The notes beneath the pieces are model-generated. The model was not told the origin of the DNA, searched no databases, and saw only the letters and a program-made list of their open reading frames with translations. From the NCBI GenBank assembly GCA_003439945.1, contig QVRM01005202.1, positions 574,001 to 638,000 of the forward strand: DNA of 64,000 nucleotides. The letters run 5' to 3'. The stretch is from Dermanyssus gallinae (Eukaryota; Arthropoda; Arachnida; Mesostigmata; Dermanyssidae). Position 1 is the first letter of the stretch. Each line of letters begins with the position of its first letter. The translations under genes and the position numbers were made by a program. Of this stretch, positions 12,503-22,421 are shown in pieces.

Positions 12503-12791
12503 TGTAACGAAGTTACTGTGTACGCATCATAGCGCAATTCAAATAAGTTCTAACCGACCACGTCCAACGGCTACAACGCCCGCGCCAGAATATCAACGTA
12601 CACAACGTTCACCGAATGATGCATGTCTCAACCGAACAAGACATGTCTCAACCAGCCAGCCGAGAACAGCCACAGCCTTTCGCGCCGAAACCCCAACGTC
12701 CTCCGCCGTCCAAACGATTATCGGCCGACATCGGGAGAGGGTCGACCTATGATCGGCAGTCCAAGTCAAACAGTCACTTAACCTGTATTCC
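12503..12791 (+). repeat. 5' LTR, first half
   Basis: Matches 17441-17729 of the 3' LTR with about three substitutions. It ends with aacctgtattcc (12780-12791), which is the left copy of the nested LINE's target duplication. Confidence 0.9.
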
Positions 12792-15636
12792 AATATAAAA
12801 ATTGATTTATTAAGAATGCAAATGGAGCTACAATTGTCTCCCGCAAACGTGTGCACTAGGATATTACTCGTATAGAGTGGGTTGGGACCACTTCAGCAGC
12901 GTGCCCCGGACGGATGCCCCGTTTCCGCGTTGGACGTCGAGGTCAAGGCGCTGTCTCAAGAAAGCCGCAGATCTCTTGTCTCCGGTTGCGAGGTTCAGCT
13001 GCTCACCGACTCTGTGAAGGAGTTTGCGAGTGAGGTTGCCTGGACCGCCCAAGGTCTCGAACGCTAGCGGTTGAAACTCATGTGGGTAACCTATTGAGGC
13101 GTATTTTGCGAGCTTCTTCGCCTCGGCTAGATTACCAGCGTGGCCTGCTGAGATCGCCCCGCCACCGACCATTGAAGGTGCTAATGAGTCGGTAACTGTA
13201 GCGTCCCAGACAAGCATCCTGCCCCTGCTGAAGGGGGTTAGAGTCATCCCGTCAGGGCGTTTGCCGTTGTCGGCGGAGAGACCCTGGGGCTCTAGGATAC
13301 AGGGAAATCCCCTAGATCGGAGCGCTCGGCTAACAGTGTCGTTAATGCTGGCATGTCTGGCCCGCCGCCCGGCACTCATGATGCACGATAACCCATGATG
13401 GGCTAACTTGTCAACAGGTTGACCACATTTGCATTGGTGGGAGGACACAAGATCACAGCCGAGCAGAAGTCCTGCCCCAACTCTGGTCGTCTTATCGTCC
13501 AAAAGGGTGCCCAGTGGGGCGCTTGGAAGCGCATGCAACCAGGCCCCGGATGCCTTAGCGGCGACCGCCCGGAGACGAGCCTTTGCAGAGTCGTCCGTGG
13601 CGCCCGTGAGTAAGCCGCAATACACTTTTTCGTGTAACAACGCGCTTTAGTCGTGTTGGCTCCGTGGTTATCCGGGACACCACTGCAAATTGTCTCCAGC
13701 TCCTCTTGTAGGCGTCTTGTATGGTCGTTGTACTGAACAGCGCCGGCCTCGTCTAGAAGTGCGATGGCGTTGTTCTCGGATCGGAGAAGGGAGGAGACTA
13801 TAGCTGGCCCAGCCGAGATGAGTGGATCCGGAATCCCCAGGCCTCCCTTGGAGATGGGTAGTTGCGCCTTCTTTCGAGCGGGAGGTGCCAGCGATAGATT
13901 GAGGAGAGACTCGAGGGTGTTCAGCGTTAACTCGTTCAATGGACGAAGGTCGTCCAATCGCCCTGTCAGATCAGCTCCTCGGAGAAGGTGGGTGACCTTG
14001 GTGGCTTAAAACGACGAGCGAAGTAAAAAGAGAGCGCGATGAGCGTCGAGCGGGGTGAGGTTATTAGCGACGTCCTTTAAAACGTTTTGCCATTTTTCGA
14101 GAGCGTGGTCGTGGTCGAGGGTGATCTTACAGCCCGGCAATAAAGCTTCAAGGGGACGGAGGTCGGGCGCCTGCGCACTATCACCCGTAACGAAAATTTC
14201 GCACTTCTCGGGATTCAGTTCCAAGCCAGAAATCTGGCGAAATTCGAGCACGCGCCGGACGTCTTCAGCGACCATGTCTGCGTCTCCCCCTAGCACACCA
14301 TCATCAAGGTACCAAATGTTTAGTGAGCTTTTAAGGGAATCGACCAGCTCTTTAATGCTCAGGCAGAACAATGGAGGGGCCAGAGGATCACCCTGTTGCA
14401 GCCCCGTGGCCGAGGATATGAGATCGTCTGGGAGAACCAGGTGAGAAGAGTAGCGGTACGCATGGTAGACGTAGTGTGCCAACTGGGGGCAGTGCGCCCC
14501 GACCGCCTTCAACAGGTGATCCCGTCTTACAGTGTTGAAGGCATTCCTGAAGTCTAGCTTTACAAGAACCCCAGGCAGTGAGCGTGAATCGATGAAAGCT
14601 CGGGCGGCATGTACGGCGGCCTCGGCCCCGGCTTGTGCAGCAAAGCCAAGCTGATGGGAACCAGTCGCCTCGCGGATCCTGTCTCTGGTTCTATTACAAG
14701 CAATCTTTGCGGCTAGCCTGCGCAAGGTGGAGGAGCAAGCAATTGGCCTCACTGACCCATCTTTCTTCTGTATGGCAAAAAGTTTGGCTCCGAAGATTAT
14801 GGGTCGCAGTTGAGGTGGAGGGACGCCCCACAAGAGCAAGTCCACGATTTTGGCTAATGCGCTTGCCAGCCGACCGGCTGTGTCCCCCAATGTTGGAGAT
14901 AGTAGGTCCATTAGCAGCCGTGGTCGAATGAAGTCAAGACCCCCGGTGGAACTTCGGGCAAAAGTCTTGGCCGCGGCTATGACTTCTTCCCCCGACGTGG
15001 TACATGGAAGCAGAAGCCCGGGGCGGGCTGGCCAGTCTAAGTCTGGCGGAGCCGGGGGGTGTTTATTGCGAAGGGCCGCCAGGTGATCTGTGCTGGGAGC
15101 CAGGACGTCCGACAATCCGATCAACCTAGCTGCCCCTGAAACGTCACCCTCAGTTAGCTTAAGAATGGTCTGGCGGACACGGTCATTCTTGAAAGTGCGG
15201 TTTTGCTTAGCGACTGGGGCTACGACCTCGGCTAGACGCAATCCATTAGAGAATTCCCGCAAATTATAACGAATGATGACGGAGAGTGATTGGGCGTCGT
15301 TGCGGGAGGGAGGAAGACGAAGAACCACTGGCACGAACGAGAAAAGCGCATACCACGCGTGTTCGTTGTTATCGGCTATGACACCCGAGAGAACATTTGT
15401 CAATGCCTCCGCTACCTGTTTTCTTACGGGTTTCGGAACAATTCTTAACAGTCTTGACCTTTTCGCTACGCCCTGGATGTCTTCGATGATGCGGGCGGAC
15501 TGTGGTATGTTGTTATCAACCGATGTGGGAGACGTTGTGAATGAGCTAAGAGAGGCTGATGGATGTTTGGCTGCTATGTGTCTCGTAAGCCCTCTTCTTG
15601 TGTATTGTCCGTTGCATAGGGGGCAAGCTGTATTCC
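12792..15636 (-). mobile_element. LINE with restriction-enzyme-like endonuclease, inserted in the LTR
   Basis: A 2.85-kb minus-strand insertion is flanked by the exact 12-bp duplication aacctgtattcc (12780-12791 and 15637-15648). The empty target is preserved in the 3' LTR. The 5' end (right) starts directly in the codons of a zinc finger (CPLCNGQYTRRGLTRH), so the element is probably 5'-truncated. The 3' end (left) is AT-rich with AATAAA in the last 40 bp and no long poly(A). Domain order is CCHH finger, reverse transcriptase, CCHC knuckle, then a PD-(D/E)XK-like endonuclease. This is the architecture of the R2/NeSL-like LINEs rather than of the apurinic-endonuclease LINEs. Confidence 0.88.
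12864..15636 (-). pseudogene. LINE ORF: zinc finger, reverse transcriptase, endonuclease (one stop, one frameshift)
   Basis: The polyprotein would copy element RNA at a nicked target. Seen in order on the minus strand: CCHH zinc finger (about 15570-15634), RT template-binding and palm region with KLDFRNAFNTVRRDHLL (motif A), GLQQGDPLAPPLF (motif B) and the active-site box WYLDDGVLGG (motif C, near 14300-14315), then the thumb. A C-x1-C-x8-H-x4-C knuckle (CKCGQPVDKLAHHGLSC, about 13390-13440) precedes the endonuclease motifs KRPDGMTL and MLVWDATVTDSLA, whose acidic residues are retained. The frame is broken by one in-frame TAA near 14006 and one frameshift near 13630, otherwise it is continuous. 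The open frame extending to 15814 upstream is antisense LTR, not LINE. It is a young but inactive copy. Confidence 0.85.
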
Positions 15637-15648
15637 AACCTGTATTCC

Positions 15649-15918
15649 TATACGAAACAAACACAAACTTCTGTACATTTCGACCGATTGGAGCGCGGGT
15701 TCTGACACCCTTTGGGGTGTCAGCACACCGCGGTACCTCGTGAACCAATAAATAGACCGAGCAGCATGGCTTAATAACCATCCGTTGCTCGGCCGTGCTC
15801 TGCATTAGACCCAATGCTACGTGTCGTCATTCATCATTCTTGAGTCCCTCGGGCTGCAGTACCCGTCCGGATGAGTCTACATCCCCAAGCTGACTTAGCG
15901 TAACACAACAACGTTACA
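15649..15918 (+). repeat. 5' LTR, second half
   Basis: Matches the end of the 3' LTR (about 17730-17997), with a handful of substitutions and one short indel (tctacatcccc against tctaacccc). It includes an AATAAA (about 15747-15752) that may be the poly(A) signal of the LTR, and ends ACGTTACA. Confidence 0.9.
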
Positions 15919-16095
15919 TTTGGTGGAGATGCCTCGATCTCTCTCTACCACCGGACGGCGAACCAGCCGAGGCGACAACGGACGATGCCAGTGAGCAACG
16001 TTACATTTGGTAGCGATGCGGTGAGCAACCTTACATTTGGTGCTTCGATCTCTCTATCAACGGACGGCGAACCAACCGAAGCGACAATGGAAGAA
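15911..16095 (+). repeat. duplicated LTR-end/primer-site segment
   Basis: The string ttacatttggt occurs at 15914, 16001 and 16031. The first and third copies are followed by closely similar sequence (cgatctctct..., acggacggcgaacca, gaagcgaca/gaggcgaca) for about 60-70 bp, so the LTR-leader junction has been duplicated within the leader with a period near 118 bp. The second copy is a shorter 30-bp repeat. Confidence 0.75.
15921..15933 (+). promoter_or_regulatory. candidate primer-binding site, tRNA-Ala
   Basis: TGGTGGAGATGCC starts two bases after the 5' LTR. Its reverse complement is GGCATCTCCA followed by CCA, the 3' end known for eukaryotic tRNA-Ala. The match covers 13 bases and then stops. 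Position and polarity fix the element's plus orientation. Confidence 0.65.
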
Positions 16096-16141
16096 GACGA
16101 AACAGCACACGGAACGCGACGAAGAGAATCAATACCATTCC

Positions 16142-16411
16142 ACAGACCTAGACCCCCGTCCAGCCACGTCAATCGTTCCAGACTCACGTACAGCCATGTC
16201 AACCGTTCCAGACCCACGTTCAGCCATGTCAACCGTTCCAGACCCACGTTCAGCCACGTCAATTGCTCCAGACCTACGTTCAGCCACGTCAGCCGTTCCA
16301 GACTCGCGCCCAGTCACGCCAATCGTTCCAGACTCCCGTCCAGCCACGTCTACCGTTCCAGGCTCCCATCGAGCCAGCTCAACAGACCCAGACTCGCATC
16401 CAGCTATCTCT
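16142..16411 (+). repeat. 30-bp tandem array, about nine units, in frame
   Basis: The unit (cgttccagacccacgttcag and ten further bases) repeats about nine times with 10-20% divergence. Because 30 is a multiple of three, both overlapping plus-strand frames stay open. One reads SHVNRSRPTF-like decapeptides, the other TVPDPRSATS-like decapeptides. The minus strand is also open. It lies at the start of the element's internal region, where a gag would be expected. Confidence 0.9.
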
Positions 16412-16620
16412 AACGCCGACCGCCACTTCAGCCATCACAGTTCTATCTGGCCAGCCAGGACATGACGACACGGCGCACGGACCGCACCAAACGACGACCG
16501 AGCACGGCCGAACCACAATCGACCAAACAGCGAACGCCAGTCCACCCCCTTCCGCCAACACAACCACGACTTCGACAACTATGCCGACCACGACGACAGC
16601 GCCAACGACAGCCACATCCA

Positions 16621-16765
16621 CGACGACGCTCCCCGACCACGGGCACCGAAGCCGACGACGCTCCCCGACCACGGGCACCGAAGCCGACGACGCTCCCCGA
16701 CCACGGGCACCGAAGCCGACGACGCTCCCCGATCACGGCCACCGAAGCCGATTACGCCCCCCGAC
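16621..16765 (+). repeat. 32-bp tandem array, about four units
   Basis: Units beginning gacgctccccgaccac recur at 16625, 16657, 16689 and 16721 with an exact 32-bp period. As 32 is not a multiple of three, each unit shifts frame, and the same peptides (TTLPDHGH, RRRSPTTG, DDAPRPRAP) rotate through one open frame. It is GC-rich compared with its flanks. Confidence 0.92.
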
Positions 16766-16844
16766 CACGACACCGTCCATACTTGACGAGATCCGATAAG
16801 CGATCAACCCCGACCACGAACGACAGAGTTCAAGACATAGTGCC

Positions 16845-17072
16845 ATCGTTCGTTCTTACCCGGTTTAAAAGCGTACAAGCCGCCCGGGTAAGTTGCGCAG
16901 AACAAGACCGAAATACGACCATGACCAGCGTTCGTCCTTGCCCAGGTTAAAAGCGTACAATTCGCCCTGGTAAGTTGCGCAAAACAAGACCGAAATACGA
17001 CCATGACCAGCGTTCATTCTTGCCCGCTTTAAAAGCGTACAGGTAAAAGCCCGGGTAAGTTGCGCAGAGATA
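16845..17072 (+). repeat. 82-bp tandem array, about 2.7 units
   Basis: The block around gtaagttgcgcagaacaaga recurs with gtaca landmarks at 16873, 16955 and 17037, an 82-bp period. It lies within the non-coding part of the LTR element. Each unit contains gtaag, which resembles a splice donor; whether it is used cannot be told. Confidence 0.9.
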
Positions 17073-17423
17073 GACACAGTTGAACCATTTGCCGTCCGTC
17101 CAGCGCCATTTGCTTGTGAAACTACTTGGGACATCGCCTGGAGGAGTGTAAAGACTGAAAGCGAGAGTTCCACCGCGCGGGAGTGCACGCCCGTGCCGAC
17201 TCTGCTCCACACCACTACTCCGCTCAGGCGCGAGATGTCTCTAGTGACAGCAAGCCTGCATTCAACCCAAACTGTCCGCGCGACACATCGGACGACAGCG
17301 ACCTTCCGGCGATCAACAACATGTATGAATTGCCAACCTGCACAGACCAATCTTCAACCTCAACAAACCGACCTGTCAACTAACACACGCCAGACCTCCA
17401 CTGTTGGCTCGGGACGAGCCAAT

Positions 17424-17440
17424 TCAGAGGGGAGGGGCAG
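17424..17440 (+). promoter_or_regulatory. polypurine tract
   Basis: The run agaggggaggggcag directly precedes the 3' LTR at 17441, the expected primer for plus-strand DNA synthesis. Confidence 0.8.
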
Positions 17441-17997
17441 TGTAACGAAGTTACTGTGTACGCATCATAGCGCAATTCAAATAAGTTCTAACCGACCACG
17501 TCCAACGGCTACAACGCCCGCGCCAGAATCTCAACGTACACAACGTTCACCGAATGATGCATGTCTCAACCGAACAAGACATGTCTCAACCAGCCAGCCG
17601 AGAACAGCCACAGCCTTTCGCGCCGAAACCCCAACGTCCTCCGCAGTCCAAACGATCATCGGCCGACATCGGGAGAGGGTCGACCTATGATCGGCAGTCC
17701 AAGTCAAACAGTCACTTAACCTGTATTCCTATACGAAACAAACACAAACTGCTGTACATTTCGACCGATTGGAGCGCGGGTTCTGACACCCTTTGGGGTG
17801 TCAGCACACCGCGGTGCCTCGTGAACCAATAAATAGACCGAGCAGCATGGCTTAATAACCATCCGTTGCTCGGCCGTGCTCTGCATTAGACCCAATGCTA
17901 CGTGTCGTCATTCATCATTCTTGAGTCCCTCGGGCTACAGTACCCGTCCGGATGAGTCTAACCCCAAGCTGACTTAGCGTAACACGACAACGTTACA
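17441..17997 (+). repeat. 3' LTR
   Basis: 557 bp, TGTAACG...CGTTACA. This is the uninterrupted copy and preserves the pre-insertion target of the nested LINE. It includes AATAAA near 17829-17834. It is followed by atat (17998-18001), the right copy of the target duplication. Confidence 0.92.
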
Positions 17998-18070
17998 ATA
18001 TTTAGCACGAGTTTGATTTTGCGCGTTGTAAGATTTTAGTTGAAATTTTATTGAAATATGCAAGCATACC

Positions 18071-18362
18071 TGTAGCGTCCACCACGCCCGCGACTGGCTG
18101 GCGGCGACCGTTACGAGTTCGCCATTCTCTCGCTTAAAGAACACACGTCCTCTGCCTGGCTCGCACCAACGACTACAAACTCATTTATTCTCAGGCCTCC
18201 TTATATACTCACAGATTGCCCGCGCATTTACGGACTTCCCGCGTCTTCGCTAGTAGGGTGGCGGCATCTTCTAATTGGCGCCATGTATTTAGCTTGCTTC
18301 GGCATTGCTGCTAACCAACGCTGTCTATGCCCGCGCTGCTTAACGGACACTGCTATCCTACA
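18071..18362 (-). repeat. LTR of the minus-strand element
   Basis: The sequence begins TGTAG and ends CTACA (inverted termini). Read on the minus strand it contains TATATAAGGAGG followed by AATAAA about 20 bases later, typical LTR promoter and poly(A) signals. The 5-bp flanks could not be compared because the other end is missing. Confidence 0.75.
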
Positions 18363-18378
18363 TTCTCTCCCCCTTCGC
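18363..18378 (-). promoter_or_regulatory. polypurine tract of the minus-strand element
   Basis: The minus strand reads gcgaagggggagagaa immediately before the LTR's TGTAGG. This is a good polypurine tract and fixes the orientation. Confidence 0.75.
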
Positions 18379-19302
18379 AGGCTTGTTTTGAATTCTATCC
18401 CGTCTCTACTCACGAACTCCCGTAAATGGCTTGGTGCGCGTCTAACCCGCCGTGGACGTCCTTCAGACCGGTGCGCTGTCGTCTTCATGTTCATCATGTA
18501 GCGCACCCGGCGGCGGCTGGCCTCCGGATACTGACCCAGTCGCCGGGCACTACCGCACGAACCTGGTTCCGACTGCCGTTCTTCTCCTGTCTGCGTGCTC
18601 CTTCGGTTCGTCCACTCGCGCTCGCTCATCCTCATGTGCATCCTCCGCCGCCTGCAGGCATTCGCCGTTGGCCCAACGATCCCAGCGTGGCCGCTCCTCC
18701 ACGCCGATCGCCTGCACATTCTGCCGCGTTCGTACACTTCCGGCCGAAATGGCCAAACTTGCCACACTTTCGGCTCCTCGCTTGTTTTGCGAGGCACATT
18801 TCGGGCCCGTACTCGTGCCTCGTCCATCTGCACGTCTGGCATCCATCCGTTCCGTGTTCTCGCCCTGCCGCCAGTCTAATTCCGCTTCGTTCCGCCGGCA
18901 CTCGCTCACCAACTCGTGTGGTGCTGCAATCCATACTGGCCTCCGTGACGCACCTCTCCACGTGTAACGCGGCCGTTAGGGCCTGTTCATCTGTCCCGTA
19001 CTCGTGGCTTTTCCATCCGCGCACGATCCACCCGCTCCGCGTTCTCGCCCTGCCGACGGCCTTGGTCCGCTTCTTTCCGGCGGCCTTTCGCTTCCCGAAC
19101 CTCGTTCACCTACTCGTTTCCTCCTGCGATCCATCTGGCATCCGTGACGCACCTCTTCTCGTGTAGCGCGGCCGTCCAGTTCGACCCGCAAGGCCTCTTC
19201 GAGGAGGAGCTTTTCTCTTACCTGTGGCCTTGTCGCCCCAGAATGAGGTGGCTCCTCAACACCAGGGTTCGAACGTCGAGCTTGCACCTCACTACCAGTC
19301 AC
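18379..19302 (-). pseudogene. gag-like fragment with one zinc knuckle and an internal duplication
   Basis: Minus-strand frames are Arg/Glu/Gly-rich. A knuckle-like stretch CGKFGHFGRKC (about 18735-18790) resembles the CCHC nucleic-acid binding motif of gag proteins (C-x2-C/H-x4-C), with the first cysteine replaced or shifted. Upstream, two units of roughly 190-200 bp are repeated (landmarks gttctcgccctgccg near 18855 and 19041, and tccgtgacgcacctct near 18942 and 19141). They translate to related RVGER...ERSG...AGRE segments. No single intact reading frame spans the region. Confidence 0.5.
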
Positions 19303-19499
19303 CGCATTGCCGCTAAGTACTCACCGTTGTCTTCACCGGCAACAGCTGCCGAATTCGTCGTCGGCAGCAGCTGTTCCCTGGTGTTCCTTGAACATCTCCG
19401 TTGAACAGCTTCGTCATCATCCTGACGTACTCACCTCGCCGTCTTCCTCCGGCTCCGTGCCTGGTGCCATTTCCCGGGGGGGTCGTTGAGAGATGAAGT

Positions 19500-20429
19500 T
19501 GATCATTCTCGGACATATTGTACCAATATCTGGAAGTTCTTGTCATGAAGCCTTCTGCAATCGCAGCGTGAATACACGATGACTCTCCGTATTTTTTTTC
19601 TAATTTTACGGCACAATTCACCTTTAGGAACTAACTGACTTTCCTATGCGCCTATAATTAATGAATAAAAAGGTTCCGAGTAAAGCATTTAATACACAGA
19701 TGAGACTACAATAAAATACTATATTGACTCTAATTACGAAAAAATAACAAGCATTTTGCTCGAGGAGCGCTATTTCAGTTGCTGACGCTAATTGTGAACA
19801 TCCTTTGAATTTAACTCTACATATACATCCGTTTTGCATATATCTCTTCAAGGTCAAACATTATCTCTTCCGGTGAAAGCTAAATATGTGTATGCGCGCA
19901 TATACAGCCGAACATATATCTTACTACAACTTTTTTTTAATTGTAAGTACGATCTCTTCTTGGAGAGTGCGCGGAATCATGAGATCATTGGCATAGGTTT
20001 ACTGCCAGTGGAAGAGCAGATGGGTGGTGCTGTCAGAGTGGTTATCGCCTAGCCTACTTTGTTGGCAGCATGTTCAGATACTCAACTTTTCGAGGGCCCT
20101 GATAGTCTGGAATTCGCTTGCTACTACACTGCCCAACCTACACGTTACCTGCCTTCAGGCTCGTTACAACTCGCTGAGTGACTTCGCCTCGTGTCCGCCT
20201 TGGTTATCTCCGATTCGAGATGCCTGTCGGCTCGTTCTCGAAGCAGGTGTCCCTGGGGTTTCCTTCCGCCCGGCTAGCACCATGACAGCTTGCACTGCCA
20301 CCTTTCTGTGGGGCCTACTGGCACCAGGTGCTTCAGGCCGGGGCAGCGCAGCCACCTTCCCAGCAGCATTCTAGTTCCTTTTTTGTCCCGTAGATCCTCG
20401 GTCTAATTCCAAACAGACCTTGTATCGCT
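19500..20429. other. unassigned, possibly old LINE debris
   Basis: AT-rich to 20020. From about 20040 to 20400 a more GC-balanced plus-strand stretch has one open frame (20024-20374) with no recognised motif. Its position directly upstream of a LINE reverse transcriptase fragment suggests it may be part of that element. Confidence 0.35.
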
Positions 20430-20815
20430 TTTCTAGCCATTGTCTGAACTGGAAAGTAATGATACAAGCGCTGAAAAGAAAGGGAATACCTACGTACCTC
20501 TGCCGAATGATTTTATCCTACCTGGATAAACGAAGCTGGCTTCAGACGGGCAAAAATACAGGGTTACTGCCGGGGCCTCACAGAGTTCGATTCTGGGATC
20601 CGCCTTCTGAAACGTGGCCTACGACGGGGTACTGGACATCAACAACAATCTAGAAGAAGACGAACTGTTGGCCTATGCAGATGACATTGGCCCTGATGGT
20701 CACAGCGCGGACCAAAGCGGGCACAGTCAACGAGGCGTTATCAAGGGAGATGGAGTGGATGGACCGCAATCAAGAATTCAGAAGAACAAACATTAAACAA
20801 AAAGTAATAGATAGG
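20430..20815 (+). mobile_element. R1/Jockey-type LINE reverse transcriptase fragment
   Basis: The plus strand reads LNWKVMIQALKRKGIPTYL and MILSYLDKRS, the region between RT motifs A and B. After a frameshift come a degraded QGS-x-LG box and NVAYDGVLDIN, then LLAYADDI with the catalytic YADD (about 20672-20695). The following TARTKAGTVNEALSREMEWM appears in a shifted frame. At least two frameshifts and both ends are missing. It is not the same copy as the fragment at 9.3-9.7 kb. Confidence 0.75.
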
Positions 20816-22294
20816 AGGTGAACGAGTGACTCCTCATCTACCTCGAAATCATCGATTTCGCGAGGCGTTAGTGTTGTTTTCACTCTACAGTGACTCATAT
20901 CTTGCTTTACATAGATTTTTATCTTGTCCTCCAGACGTCTAAGGGTGTTTTATTCTGTCCACCAAACAGTCGTTTGGAGTTTGGTCAAAACAATATTCGC
21001 TTTACTCACTTCTAGGGATGATTCATAGTCAGAACCGCTTTTGCGTGCGTTTACACATGCGATCTATAAATCTACCCTCTAGTATAACATCTGTCCTAGA
21101 GCTTAAATATTTTCGTTGGTTTCCATCATCCGGGTTTGAGAGCTTTCTATTATGGTGCATTATGTAGTTGAGTTGGCTCTCCTAGTTCGATGCTTGGTGT
21201 GGCCGATTGATTGTGTATTACGATATAGTAGTTATGGATTCCAGATTCAGATTTAGACACTACAACCGCAATGCGTGCATCTTATTGAAACGGAGTTGTG
21301 TTGAAAGATTTCTATACTCGATACTATGGGTCTTGTTATTTCGGCTTTGAAGTATTTCATAAATACATCAGTAAGAAAAACCCGTATTAATACATATCAC
21401 TAACTTTCAAAACTGGCTTAGAAAATAATTTTATCGTGTAAAACGAAGTGGGTTGTCCCTATTAAGTTGCTTTATTACATTTCTAATTAATTAAGAACTT
21501 TCTAGTAGTCGTAGTAGTTCTCTATGCAAGTTGTAGGCTTCTTTAAGCATAAATATCTACTACGTTTGGACGATCTTCTGCAGCTGCGTGGATCCGGCCA
21601 GTGGGCCGTGCACAGGCTAAAACTGGTTGAGAAAGAGAATGTTATGGTACTATACGAAAGCATTTCTTTTTCTAGCTCGTTTCGAGTGAAAGTTGTGTCC
21701 TTCTCTACGTGACGCGCCCGAGTGTACACACAAACTCGCAACATTGCACAATCGGTGTCAGTCAACCAAAAAGAGTTTCGCCAGCTATGGTACTTGAGGC
21801 GTGCTTGCAAATTTAAGCAATTCAGGCCCATTCTGGCGCGGCAGATTTTCAAGCAGACGACGCGCCTGCAAAGGGCAGGCGAAATGTTGTTGACATCGCT
21901 CTAAGACGGAAGAAAGATAGAACACTCTAGGGCGGTCATTGTGGCGTCTGCTTTTAGTGCGGTGTGCCCAAGAGAGAAACCGACTGACAACAATAACAAC
22001 AACAACCACAAAAAATAAAAACATGCGCATTGTCCACTTGTGATTGTGTAACTAACTGCCTGGCTCTGTTGAAACGAGAAACGTCACGCGGTTGATGTTC
22101 GAATCGCTGTGCTGTCGAAAGAGACTGCACCTTGAATTGGGTTGTCTCAAATAGTTAGACAAGTGGTTTGGCTATTGCAAATGTGATTGTGTAATCGAAA
22201 CGACGCGTGTTTGGATGATTCACATTGGTGTCTTGTAGTTGTTCCATCTTTTGTTTTCTCCGTCGGTGAAAGTAACCAGCCCGAGCACACCGGC

Positions 22295-22344
<50 letters not shown>

Positions 22345-22382
22345 GGTAAGGCATTTGCGTAGGGCTTGCTTTGCGTAGTATA

Positions 22383-22421
<39 letters not shown>

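Larger units (their letters stand above)
12503..17997 (+). mobile_element. non-autonomous LTR retrotransposon, nested LINE in its 5' LTR
   Basis: Terminal repeats begin TGTAACGAAG and end ACGTTACA, giving inverted TGTAACG/CGTTACA termini. The 3' LTR is 17441-17997 (557 bp). The 5' LTR is split by a LINE into 12503-12791 and 15649-15918. The element is flanked by the direct repeat atat (12499-12502 and 17998-18001). A primer-binding site (15921-15933) and a purine tract (about 17424-17440) are in the right places. The internal region is only about 1.5 kb and has no protease, reverse transcriptase, RNase H or integrase, so it must have been mobilised in trans (TRIM/LARD-like). The two LTRs differ by roughly ten changes by eye, suggesting a fairly recent insertion. 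The orientation follows the primer site and purine tract. Confidence 0.88.
18071..19500 (-). mobile_element. second LTR retrotransposon, 3' part only
   Basis: On the minus strand the order is gag-like sequence, purine tract, then a 292-bp LTR (18071-18362). The right-hand (5') boundary is unclear and no matching 5' LTR was found inside the window. No pol motifs were recognised. The region is distinctly GC- and CpG-rich compared with its flanks, producing many overlapping open frames on both strands. Confidence 0.6.

Noticed and set aside
15637..15814. N-terminal extension of the LINE open frame to 15814
   Set aside because: This part is antisense LTR sequence shared with the 3' LTR, so it is not part of the LINE protein.
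16142..17072. CRISPR-like array
   Set aside because: The units are direct tandem repeats without unique spacers, inside an LTR retrotransposon in an animal genome.
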